From Erythrobacter fulvus (lineage in GTDB: Bacteria > Pseudomonadota > Alphaproteobacteria > Sphingomonadales > Sphingomonadaceae), in NCBI RefSeq assembly GCF_028595285.1, contig NZ_JAQQXQ010000002.1, forward strand, positions 290,301 through 354,300: DNA of 64,000 nucleotides, in the 5' to 3' direction. Positions 42,102-50,083 of this stretch are shown here, piece after piece. The notes under the pieces were generated by a model. That model saw only the letters and a list, made by a program, of their open reading frames with translations. It made no database searches and had not been told where the DNA came from. A program made the translations under genes and the position numbers. How positions within the stretch are numbered: position 1 is the first letter of the stretch; the number at the start of each line of letters is the position of its first letter.

Positions 42102-42166
42102 GGTTTCCTCCCCGAAGCCGCGAATTTATGGGTCAGCATCCGCCTTTGCGCCGCCTCCGGCAATGC

Positions 42167-42178
42167 TCACTTTTGGCA
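42167..42178 (+). promoter_or_regulatory. shared upstream motif, copy 5 (opposite orientation)
   Basis: TCACTTTTGGCA followed by GAGCGGG matches the motif core exactly. Unlike the other copies it points away from the gene it lies upstream of (Rieske 1, start 42101, 66 nt away). A possible -10, CATAAA, lies between it and that start. Confidence 0.35.
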
Positions 42179-42191
42179 GAGCGGGGATGCG

Positions 42192-42221
42192 AAAAGGGGC
42201 GGATCCTTGCGGACCCGCCCC
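42192..42221 (-). terminator. rho-independent terminator after the TonB-dependent receptor
   Basis: On the minus strand an 11-position stem (GGGGCGG/CCGCCCC, one A-C mismatch, then TCC/GGA) with a TTGC loop is followed directly by TTTT (complement of 42192-42195). It starts 25 nt after the receptor stop codon. It separates receptor transcription from the Rieske gene downstream. Confidence 0.75.
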
Positions 42222-42246
42222 CTTCAGACCGGCAGTGCCGGATGGA

Positions 42247-44706
42247 TCAGAACTTGAAGCTTGCTTCGACAAACACCTGCCGGCCGCGGTTCTGGGTCAG
42301 CACCAGGTCGTCGCCCGCCGGCAACCCGGCGATGTTGCCCGGAGGCGCGAGGAACGGACGCCCGCCCGAGGTGATCACGAAGATCTCGTCGGTCAGGTTC
42401 ACGCCGATCAGCGAAAGCTTCCACTTGCCGTCGGGCGCGCCGACCGAGATGGTACCGTCGAGCGTCCAGAAGCTCGGCTGGACATAGTCGTTCAGCGTCG
42501 CTTCGTCGGTGATGTAGCCGTCGTTATAGGCGGCGTTGCCCGACATGAAGAACTCGAGATTGTCGTTCACCGGCACGGTCCAGTCGAAGGCGATGTTGCC
42601 CGCCCATTCGGGCGCCTGGCTGCCGCGCCGTCCGTCGAGGTCGATCGTGCCGCCCGCACCGCCCGGCTGGAGGAAGGTGTCGGTGTATTGCGCGTCGAGA
42701 TAGGACAGGTTGGCCGACAGGTTCAGCCCGTCCACCGGGGTGATCCAGCGGGATTCGATGTCGACGCCCTTGGTGGTCAGCTCGCCCGCGTTGCTGGTGA
42801 CGAACTGGATGGTGGTGGCGTTGAAGTTCTGCACCTGCAGATCGGTGAAGACGTAGTAGTAAGCCGTCGCGTTCAGGGTGAAGCTGCGGCCTGCCCACTG
42901 CGACTTGAAGCCGATTTCACCGCCCTCGGCCTCTTCCGACTGGAAGATCAGCGAGCTGAAGTCGCCGCTGATCGCCGCCTGGCTGAGGCTGTTCGACGGC
43001 AGCGCCGAGTTGTCGATGCCGCCCGACTTGAAGCCGGTCTTGTACGAGGCGAAGAAGTTGAGATCGTCGTTCGCCTGATACCGCAGCGTGACTTCGGGCG
43101 AGAAGTTGTCGTCCTTGAAGTTGATCGGGCCCGAAAAGAAGCCCGGCTGCACGAAGCCCGGACCCTGCAGGAACAGGTGGATATAGGGCACCGAAATGGT
43201 CTGGACCTTGGTTTCATCGGTCCAGCGCACACCGCCCGACAGTTCCAGCTTGTCGGTCAGATCGATCATCGCGCTGCCGAAGAACGACAGGGCCTCGGTC
43301 TTGGTGGTGTGGGTCTTGTCCCAGTCATAGGTGAACCCGGTGATCGGGTCGGCCCCGAGGAACGAGATGTTCACGCCCTGCTGCGCGGTATCGAAGATGA
43401 AGGTACGATCTTCGTAGAACGCGCCGAGCATGAAGTTGAACGCGCCGTCGAAGTCCGAGGCGAGCCGCAGCTCCTGGCTATATTGTTCGAGCGAGTTGAT
43501 CGGGTCCGAACAGCCCGCACCGCCCGGAATGCCGCCCGGGAAGACGCCGACATAGGAATAGCAGTCGAAGTCGACGGCATCCATGTTGAGCAGGCCGGTG
43601 ACCGAGGTCAGGCTGAGCGTGTCGGACAGGTCGAGTTCGAACTGCAACCGGCCGAACCAGATATCGGTCTTGCCGAAGGGCACGCCGTTGCGTCCTGCCG
43701 CAGCCGAAGGCGTGGGCACGCCGGGCGCCAGCTGGGGTGCGGCGTCGGGGATGAAGTAGCGCTGGTCCTGCACGTTACAGTCATGGCCGCCCGGGATCAC
43801 AACCCCGCCGCCCAGCAGGAACACCGGATCGGGCAGGCCGTTGGGGCCGCAACCGATTTCGGCAGTGCCGATCGCGCCGTCGTTTTCGTTGCGGGTATAC
43901 TGCACTTTCAGGTTGGCGCTGAACCGATCGGAGGGCTCCCATTCGAGCGTGCCGCGCACGATCAGGTCTTTCAGCCCGCGCTTCTGGTTTACCGCCGGGG
44001 TGCCCGGCTGCAACAGCTGGAATTCGTCAATGTCGTTATATTGCGCGGCAAGACGCATGCCCAGCGTGTCGCTGAGCGGGCCGGAGATATAACCGCTGAC
44101 GAGATAGCCCTTTTCCTCGAATTCATACGATCCGCGCACGCCGACTTCCCAATTCGGGGTCGGGTTGGCTGAACGCAACGACAGCACGCCCGCGGTGGCC
44201 GACTTGCCGAAGAACAGCGATTGCGGGCCGCGCAGCACGTCGACCTGTTCGACGTCGAAGAACCCGGCCTGCACCATGCGCATGGTCGAGACGACGACAC
44301 CGTCATATTCGAACGCCACCGCCGAATCGAACGCTGCCGAGATGTTGGACGAGCCGACACCGCGCAGGGACAGCTGGCCGCCCGAGCCCGAGCCGCCGAC
44401 CTGCACATTGAGGGTCGGCACGCGGCTGGCGATGTCGGCCACCTGGTCGATCGAGTAGCGTTCCAGCGTCTCGCCGCCGATCGCGGTGACGGTGACGGGG
44501 ACTTCCTGCAGGGTTTCGTTCTGGCGGCGGGCCTGGACGACGATCACCCGCTCTCCGAAATCGTTGCCGTCCTGCGCCGCATCCTCGGCGTCCTGCGCGA
44601 AAGCGGCGCTCGGCATGGCGGCAAACCCGCCAAGCGCGGCGCCGCAGAGCAATGCGGTCCGCAAGCCGCCGGCGCGGCATGCAATTCGGGCACGAAGTGT
44701 GTTCAT
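42247..44706 (-). CDS. TonB-dependent outer-membrane receptor
   Basis: About 819 residues. Signal peptide (LLCGAALGGFAAMPSAAFAQ), a TonB-box-like ERVIVVQARR, then the plug domain (VPVTVTAIGGETLERYSI, VDVLRGPQSLFFGKSATAG) and a 22-strand beta-barrel ending RQVFVEASFKF with terminal Phe. It moves a ligand across the outer membrane using TonB-ExbBD energy. It is of the sphingomonad type often found with catabolic clusters, and its place between two Rieske oxygenase genes suggests uptake of the hydrophobic growth substrate rather than a siderophore (inference). The GGGGAGAGAGG ribosome site is strong. Confidence 0.9.
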   Translation of the reverse strand: MNTLRARIACRAGGLRTALLCGAALGGFAAMPSAAFAQDAEDAAQDGNDFGERVIVVQARRQNETLQEVPVTVTAIGGETLERYSIDQVADIASRVPTLNVQVGGSGSGGQLSLRGVGSSNISAAFDSAVAFEYDGVVVSTMRMVQAGFFDVEQVDVLRGPQSLFFGKSATAGVLSLRSANPTPNWEVGVRGSYEFEEKGYLVSGYISGPLSDTLGMRLAAQYNDIDEFQLLQPGTPAVNQKRGLKDLIVRGTLEWEPSDRFSANLKVQYTRNENDGAIGTAEIGCGPNGLPDPVFLLGGGVVIPGGHDCNVQDQRYFIPDAAPQLAPGVPTPSAAAGRNGVPFGKTDIWFGRLQFELDLSDTLSLTSVTGLLNMDAVDFDCYSYVGVFPGGIPGGAGCSDPINSLEQYSQELRLASDFDGAFNFMLGAFYEDRTFIFDTAQQGVNISFLGADPITGFTYDWDKTHTTKTEALSFFGSAMIDLTDKLELSGGVRWTDETKVQTISVPYIHLFLQGPGFVQPGFFSGPINFKDDNFSPEVTLRYQANDDLNFFASYKTGFKSGGIDNSALPSNSLSQAAISGDFSSLIFQSEEAEGGEIGFKSQWAGRSFTLNATAYYYVFTDLQVQNFNATTIQFVTSNAGELTTKGVDIESRWITPVDGLNLSANLSYLDAQYTDTFLQPGGAGGTIDLDGRRGSQAPEWAGNIAFDWTVPVNDNLEFFMSGNAAYNDGYITDEATLNDYVQPSFWTLDGTISVGAPDGKWKLSLIGVNLTDEIFVITSGGRPFLAPPGNIAGLPAGDDLVLTQNRGRQVFVEASFKF

Positions 44707-44822
44707 GGTCCTCTCTCCCCTGCGGGCCGCGGCTCCCCCGCGGGCCCTGGTTCCCCAATTCCGTGGCGCTTTTTGACGCGCCTATCGGTATGACATGAAG
44801 GTGTATGGTGCCTGCGCAATCA

Positions 44823-44845
44823 CGCTATCAGCAAAAGCGATAGTG
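44823..44845 (-). promoter_or_regulatory. dyad in the receptor upstream region
   Basis: CTATC (44825-44829) and GATAG (44839-44843) form a dyad with a 9-nt centre, and flanking CAC/GTG bases extend it imperfectly. It lies about 120 nt upstream of the TonB receptor start in the 210-bp gap. It could be an operator for the receptor gene; support is only the symmetry. Confidence 0.25.
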
Positions 44846-44916
44846 ACGGTCCGAAACTGCGACAAAAACATCACAACGGCGCCCGAAAGCGCCTGAAAGC
44901 AAAGAATGCCGTAACG

Positions 44917-46230
44917 TCATTCGGCCGCTTGCGCTGACCCCGCAGCCTCGCGCTCCATCTGTGCTACGCGCGGTTCGTTGGGCCATACCCATTCGGGGCC
45001 GATCACCGGCTCTACCCTGAGTCCGTCGGGCACATTGTCCGGCCCGATCATCCGGTCGAGGCTCTGGTGGAAGGAGTAGATCCGCGCTTCCTGATAGGAC
45101 AGCGGCACGGATCGGAACGCGGCCGATTGCATCGAATGCTGGATTGCCTCGCCGAACTGGGTGTCTTCAAGAATGATCGGGCTCATCTGCCGTCCATTGG
45201 GCTGGCTGGCATCGGGGACGGTCCATAGATCGGGCGCCGGTTCGTCGCCCCAGTCGAGCGCCATTGTCACCAGCTCCAGCCGGGTCGTCGTCAACGAGGT
45301 TGGCCAGAACACCAGCGGCGGCACGAAGTAGTTGGACAGCGGCGATACCCAGTTGGGAAACAGGGTGTAGCTCTGGGTGCAGGTGCGCCCCAATTCGCCC
45401 ACGCTTTCGATCTGTTGCCAACCCGGCGGGGAATCGATCGCGCGCACGTGTTCACGATTGGTCTGGCGCGGCGGCGGGGCCAGCATCCGCGCATGGCCGT
45501 TGGGGTACATGGTGTTGAGATTGCGGGTGCTGTCCACCAGCGGCGCGACCGTGTCGGGGTGGATGAAGGGCACATGGTAGACTTCCATGTTCGCCTCCAT
45601 CGCCACCTTCCAGTTGCAGTTGAGTTCGAAGGAATGGCGCGCCGCCAGCCTGATGCGGTCGAAGGCGAATTCCTCCCATTCACGCGCCAGCGGGCCGAGC
45701 CAGTCGATCAGCGGCATCGCGTTTTCGTCGAAATTGACGAAGATGACCTTGCCGAACATCTCGCACCGCACCGGCAGCAGCCCGCGGCAGGACAGGTCGA
45801 AATCGGACGGAAAGTCGCGCCTTTCGGGCACGCCCACCAGACTGCCGTCGGTCTTGTAGGTCCAGTTGTGATAGCCGCACATCAGGCGGCTCGACTTGCC
45901 GCGATCCTCGGTGACGACCGGCGCGCCGCGGTGGCGGCAGGTGTTGTGGAACCCGCGCACCTTGCCGTCCATACCGTGCACGATGACGATCGGATCGCCG
46001 GCATTGTGCCAGCGCATGTAGCACCCCGGTTCGGGGATCTCGTCGAGATGGCCTGCGAACAGCCAGCTTTTGCGGAACACGTGTTCCTGTTCGAGCGCGA
46101 AATATTCGGCACTGGTATAGCGCCCGGCCGGCATGTCGGGCAGGCGGGGGAAGCCTTCGGGCGGCGCGGTGCGCGTGCCTTCCCACTCCATCAGTGCCTT
46201 CAGCCGCGCGACTTCGGCTTCGTCCATCAT
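44917..46230 (-). CDS. Rieske non-heme iron oxygenase, alpha subunit (2)
   Basis: About 437 residues. Rieske ligands Cys98/His100 (CRHRGAP) and Cys118/His121 (CGYHNW). The catalytic iron motif is EANMEVYHVPFIH. The C-terminal domain (SYTLFPNWVSPLSNYFVPPLVFWP) is of the aromatic-ring-dioxygenase-alpha/choline-monooxygenase-like group, clearly different from Rieske 1. GAGGGAGAGG precedes two adjacent ATGs (46230, 46227). No beta subunit or reductase is adjacent. It is divergent from the SDR-MFS operon, with a 160-bp intergenic region. Confidence 0.87.
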   Translation of the reverse strand: MMDEAEVARLKALMEWEGTRTAPPEGFPRLPDMPAGRYTSAEYFALEQEHVFRKSWLFAGHLDEIPEPGCYMRWHNAGDPIVIVHGMDGKVRGFHNTCRHRGAPVVTEDRGKSSRLMCGYHNWTYKTDGSLVGVPERRDFPSDFDLSCRGLLPVRCEMFGKVIFVNFDENAMPLIDWLGPLAREWEEFAFDRIRLAARHSFELNCNWKVAMEANMEVYHVPFIHPDTVAPLVDSTRNLNTMYPNGHARMLAPPPRQTNREHVRAIDSPPGWQQIESVGELGRTCTQSYTLFPNWVSPLSNYFVPPLVFWPTSLTTTRLELVTMALDWGDEPAPDLWTVPDASQPNGRQMSPIILEDTQFGEAIQHSMQSAAFRSVPLSYQEARIYSFHQSLDRMIGPDNVPDGLRVEPVIGPEWVWPNEPRVAQMEREAAGSAQAAE

Positions 46231-46390
46231 GCTCGCCTCTCCCTCATGGCCAAGGATAGACCCGCGCCGTGCGGCGGTGCGACTGCGACTTGTGCGAGGC
46301 CGGGGAATGCGCGCTTTCGACAGTGGCGGCGCACCGCCCGCCCGATAGGCTGCGACCCATAAAACAAGACCTTTACGGGGAGAGACACGG

Positions 46391-47170
46391 ATGGCGGGAA
46401 GGGTTGCGGGCAAGATCGCGCTGGTAACGGGCGGCGCAATGGGGCTGGGCAAGGCCGATTGCGAGATGCTGGCGCGCGAGGGTGCGACGGTGATCGTCAC
46501 CGACCGCGAGGTTGAAATGGCCCACAAGGTCGCCGATTCGATCGGCGGCGATGCCATGGCGCTGGACGTCACCAGCGAGGAGCAGTGGATCGAGGTGATG
46601 CGCGCGGTGCAGGAACGCCACGGCGGGCTCGACATCCTCGTCAACAATGCCGGCAACGTGATCTTCGAAAGCATCGAGGAATGTTCGCTCGCGCATTTCA
46701 AACTGCATCTCGACATTCACGTGGTCGGCACCTTTCTGGGGTGCAAATACGCCGTGCCGCTGATGAAGCACCGGCATGAGAAAGTCGGCGGGGGCGGTTC
46801 TTCGATCATCAACATGGCCTCCACTGCGGCGCTGCTGGGCTATGGCAACATCCCGGCCTATGCGGCGGCCAAGGCGGCAATCACGGGCATGACCCGCAGC
46901 CTGGCGATGGATTTTCAGGACAAGGGCTACGGTATCCGCGTCAACGCGCTGGCACCCGGCGGGATCGAGACGCCGATGGTGATGGGCGTTTCGGGTCGCG
47001 CGGGGCAGAAACCGATGGAGATTCCCGAAGGTCCGCTCGCCGCAGATGCGTTGGGCCACCCGCGGGACGTGGCGGGTTGCGTGCTGTTCCTCGCCTCGGA
47101 CGAAGCGCGCTTTCTCAACGGCCTGACGATCCCGGTGGACAATGGCCTCTACGCCCGCCCCCACCACTAA
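46391..47170 (+). CDS. SDR family oxidoreductase (SDR 6)
   Basis: About 259 residues, classical SDR: TGGAMGLGKA loop, TDRE, NNAG, catalytic Ser in NMAS and YAAAK, APGGIETPM, and IPVDNGLYARPHH at the end. It resembles 3-alpha/17-beta-hydroxysteroid-dehydrogenase-type SDRs. The GGGGAGAG site is before the ATG. Its 3' end overlaps the MFS gene by 29 nt, implying translational coupling of enzyme and transporter. Confidence 0.85.
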   Translation: MAGRVAGKIALVTGGAMGLGKADCEMLAREGATVIVTDREVEMAHKVADSIGGDAMALDVTSEEQWIEVMRAVQERHGGLDILVNNAGNVIFESIEECSLAHFKLHLDIHVVGTFLGCKYAVPLMKHRHEKVGGGGSSIINMASTAALLGYGNIPAYAAAKAAITGMTRSLAMDFQDKGYGIRVNALAPGGIETPMVMGVSGRAGQKPMEIPEGPLAADALGHPRDVAGCVLFLASDEARFLNGLTIPVDNGLYARPHH

Positions 47171-48446
47171 GGCCGACCCGCCCGGTGCCTATCGCTGGTA
47201 CGTGCTGGCGCTGCTGACGCTGACCAGCGCCTTCAGCGTTGCCGACCGGCTGGTGTTCGGCATTCTGGTCGAGGACATCAAGGCCGAGTTCGCCCTTAGC
47301 GATTTCGAGCTCGGCCTGCTGGGCGGAGCGGCGTTCAGCCTTGTCTATGTGCTCGCCGGATTTCCCGCCGCGCGGCTGGCGGATCGGTCGGTGCGCAAGA
47401 ACATCGTCGCCGCCGCGATCGGTTTCTGGAGCCTGATGACGGCGATGTGCGGGCTGGCCACCGGGTTCTGGACGCTGTTTGCCGCACGCACCGGAGTGGG
47501 CGTGGGCGAAGGCTGTTCGGGGCCGTCATCGCAAAGCCTCGTCGCCGACTTCTTCGCGCGCGGCGAACTGGCCAAGGCGATGGGTTTCCTAACCATCGGT
47601 GCGAGCATGGGGACGGCGGGCGGGCTGATTATCGGCGGGCAGCTTGCAGAGATTTTCGACTGGCGCTGGGCCTTCATGCTGATGGGCCTGCCGGGCCTGC
47701 TGCTGGGAGGGCTCATCTACCTCACCGTGCGCGAGCCGCTGCGCGGGCGATATGCGCCGGCGGGCACCGACATGGCGCAGCAACCGCTTGGCCGCACGAT
47801 CATGAGCCTCGTCACCAATCGTGTGTTCATGGGGCTGGCGCTGGGGTGGGCGGTGCAGATCATGATCGGTTATGCGCTGGCCTTCTGGATGGCGGCGGTG
47901 ATGCTGCGCCAGTTCCCGATCTCGACCGGCGATGTCGGCCTTTATCTCGGCTTCACCTTCTTCCTCGGCGGGATTCCGGGGCCGATCCTTGGCGGATATG
48001 TCACCCAATGGCTGTGCCGCCGCGACGAACGCTGGCGGGCGTGGCTGCCGGGCGTGGTGAGCCTTGGCTGCGTGGTGCCGCTGGCGCTGAGCCTGACGTC
48101 GAGCGGCTTCGGCGCGTTCCTCGGCTGGTTCGGGCTTGCCTATGCGATCTATGTTGCCAGTCAGGCGGGCATCCTGTCGGGCATACAGGCGGCGGTGGAA
48201 CCGGCCAGTCGCGGCTTCGCGGTCGCCATCGCGCTGTTCTTCAACAACCTTGTGGGTCAGGCGCTGGGGCTGGCGGTGATCGGCGCGCTGAGCGATGCGC
48301 TGGCGCCGGCACAAGGTGCGAGCGCGCTGGCGATTGCGGTGTTTGGCGTGTGCCTCGTCTCGGGCCTCGCCGCGATGGCGATCTTCGCGTGGACCGCGGC
48401 GCAGATGGGGCCGAGCGGTTATCTGGCAAAGATGCGCGGGGGGTGA
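47142..48446 (+). CDS. MFS transporter (spinster-like)
   Basis: About 434 residues with 12 predicted TM helices. The first loop motif GFPAARLADRSVRKNIVAAA matches the MFS motif-A (GxLaDrxxrk), and RTGVGVGEGCSGPSSQSLVADFF is typical of the spinster-like branch frequent in sphingomonad catabolic clusters. It probably moves the substrate or an intermediate across the inner membrane. The only Met near the N-terminus is at 47142, so the 29-nt overlap with the SDR appears genuine. Confidence 0.87.
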   Translation: MASTPAPTTKADPPGAYRWYVLALLTLTSAFSVADRLVFGILVEDIKAEFALSDFELGLLGGAAFSLVYVLAGFPAARLADRSVRKNIVAAAIGFWSLMTAMCGLATGFWTLFAARTGVGVGEGCSGPSSQSLVADFFARGELAKAMGFLTIGASMGTAGGLIIGGQLAEIFDWRWAFMLMGLPGLLLGGLIYLTVREPLRGRYAPAGTDMAQQPLGRTIMSLVTNRVFMGLALGWAVQIMIGYALAFWMAAVMLRQFPISTGDVGLYLGFTFFLGGIPGPILGGYVTQWLCRRDERWRAWLPGVVSLGCVVPLALSLTSSGFGAFLGWFGLAYAIYVASQAGILSGIQAAVEPASRGFAVAIALFFNNLVGQALGLAVIGALSDALAPAQGASALAIAVFGVCLVSGLAAMAIFAWTAAQMGPSGYLAKMRGG

Positions 48447-48458
48447 TTTTCCCCACCT

Positions 48459-48519
48459 GTTCGCCTCCAGCGCAGTCGAGAGACAGGGGACAGCTGTCTT
48501 GACTTCACTCGACACGAAC
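48459..48519. repeat. imperfect inverted repeat, copy 1
   Basis: GTTCG (48459-48463) and CGAAC (48515-48519) are the ends of imperfect arms of about 20 bp (left GTTCGCCTCCAGCGCAGTCG, right reading inward GTTCGTGTCGAGTGAAGTC). An inner hairpin AGACAG/CTGTCT lies at 48481-48499. A second element with the same arms and layout is at 56602-56691. It lies between convergent MFS and SDR genes. Confidence 0.55.
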
Positions 48520-48528
48520 GGAGCGTTG

Positions 48529-49323
48529 CTAGAACCCCGGATGGATCGCCATGGCGGCACCGTCCACCAGCATTTCCGCGCCGGTCATGAACGGGCATTC
48601 GTCGCTGGCGAGGAAGGCGATCGCCGCGGCTGTCTCGGCCGGATCGGCGAGGCGATTCAGGGGCGAGGTCGCTGCCACCGCCGCGATCAGGCCGGGGGTC
48701 TGCTGTTCGGCAGCGTCGAGGATGCCGGTATGCGTCGCCCCCGGGATCACGGTATTGCAGCGGATATTCAGCCCTTGCTTGGCGCACCATGTTGCCACCG
48801 ATTTCGACAGCACCCGCACCGCACCCTTGCTTGCCGAATAGCCCGCATCGGTCGGCAGCGGAGCGATCGCGGTGGTCGAGGCGATGTTGACGATCGCGCC
48901 CGCCCCCTGTTTTCCTGGCGCCCCGCCGGGATTGTCCCGCATCGCGGCGATTGCCGCCCGGCAGCCCGCCATGGTTCCGGTGAGGTTCACGGCGATCACC
49001 CGGTCCCAAGCGGCGAACATTGCCTCGTCGTCGAGATCGCCGATCCCTGCGCCCGACACCATCCCGGCATTGTTCACCAGAATATCGAGCCGACCGAAGG
49101 CCTCCACCGCGCGGGCGACGATCTGGGGCCACAAGGCGCGGTCGGACACGTCCTGCTGCGCAAACAGCGCGCCCACCTCGCCGCACAGCGCCGCGCCGCG
49201 GGCCTCGTCCATGTCGGTGCCGAGCACTTTTGCTCCGTCCGCCGCAAAGCGCCGCACGGTCGCCGCGCCGATCCCGCTGGCGCAGCCAGTGACGATCGCG
49301 ACCTTCCCCGAAAGATCGGGCAT
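48529..49323 (-). CDS. SDR family oxidoreductase (SDR 7)
   Basis: About 264 residues, classical SDR: TGCASGIGAATVRRF loop, TDMD, NNAG, NIAS and YSASK, IPGATHTGI, MLVDGAAMAIHPGF at the C-terminus. ATG 49323 gives the normal SDR N-terminus (MPDLSGKVAIVTG). It begins 1 nt after the GST stop, so it forms a two-gene leftward operon with GST. The substrate is unassigned. Confidence 0.84.
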   Translation of the reverse strand: MPDLSGKVAIVTGCASGIGAATVRRFAADGAKVLGTDMDEARGAALCGEVGALFAQQDVSDRALWPQIVARAVEAFGRLDILVNNAGMVSGAGIGDLDDEAMFAAWDRVIAVNLTGTMAGCRAAIAAMRDNPGGAPGKQGAGAIVNIASTTAIAPLPTDAGYSASKGAVRVLSKSVATWCAKQGLNIRCNTVIPGATHTGILDAAEQQTPGLIAAVAATSPLNRLADPAETAAAIAFLASDECPFMTGAEMLVDGAAMAIHPGF

Positions 49324-49324
49324 G

Positions 49325-49972
49325 TTATTCGGCCTGTTGCCACACGCCTGCGCAGGCGCGCTGGTTGTGGGTATCGACAAACCGCGCGAGGTTGTCGGTG
49401 CCTTCGGGCAGCTTCCAGCCCACAGTGAAACCGAAATTGGCGAAGGCGAAGATCAGCAGATCGGCGAAGGTGAAGCGCCCCAGCGCGATGTGGTTGCTGC
49501 CGCCGAGAAAGCCGTCGAACATCCGCCACTTCTCGTCCGCCATGGCCGAAAGCTCGGCACCCGCCTCGGGCGAGACCACGCTCATGCGCGGGGCGAACAT
49601 CGGGCGGCCCGCGCCGGCGCGGAAGCCCATCGTCATCGGCACCACCACTTCCTGATCGAACAGGCGGGCCCATTTGCGCACCGTCGCGCGTTCCACCGGA
49701 GTTTCGCCGAACAGGTTGGGTTCGGGGTGCATTTCCTCGATGAATTCGCAGATCGGCCAGCTTTCGGTGAGGCAGGTGCCGTCGTCGAGCTCCAGCGTCG
49801 GGGTGGTACCCATCGGGTTCTTTGCGACATAGCCTGCGTCCTGCCGGTTCTCGCCGGTGATGATGTCGTAATGCACGCGGGTGAAGTCCCGGCCTTCCTC
49901 AAGCCCCTTTTCGATCAGGAACATCCGCACAAGGCGCGGGTTGGGGCCGAGGCTGGAATGGAGCGTGGTCAT
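49325..49972 (-). CDS. glutathione S-transferase family protein
   Basis: About 215 residues. The N-terminal thioredoxin-like domain has HSSLGPNPRLVRMFLIEKGL (Ser in the usual Tyr/Ser/Cys activation site), NPMGTTPTLELDDG with the cis-Pro, and the glutathione-contacting TESWPICEFIEE. A helical C-terminal domain follows (GRFTFADLLIFAFANFGF with the N-capping box). It conjugates or isomerises electrophilic intermediates with glutathione, or acts as a lyase; pairing with an SDR points to detoxifying or processing an oxidised pathway intermediate. Confidence 0.85.
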   Translation of the reverse strand: MTTLHSSLGPNPRLVRMFLIEKGLEEGRDFTRVHYDIITGENRQDAGYVAKNPMGTTPTLELDDGTCLTESWPICEFIEEMHPEPNLFGETPVERATVRKWARLFDQEVVVPMTMGFRAGAGRPMFAPRMSVVSPEAGAELSAMADEKWRMFDGFLGGSNHIALGRFTFADLLIFAFANFGFTVGWKLPEGTDNLARFVDTHNQRACAGVWQQAE

Positions 49973-50083
49973 GCGTCTGTCTCCCGGATTGCTTTGGTGA
50001 ATTCCTAGGCTTCTAGGGCTTGCGCGCCAGCCTCACAAATGCGCTAGGGGACGGGAAAGCCATGACAGGGGATTGAGGCGGCC

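Noticed and set aside
42037..44172. Long plus-strand open frame opposite the TonB-dependent receptor
   Set aside because: The minus strand has a complete signal peptide, plug and barrel; the plus frame has no recognisable motif or ribosome site.
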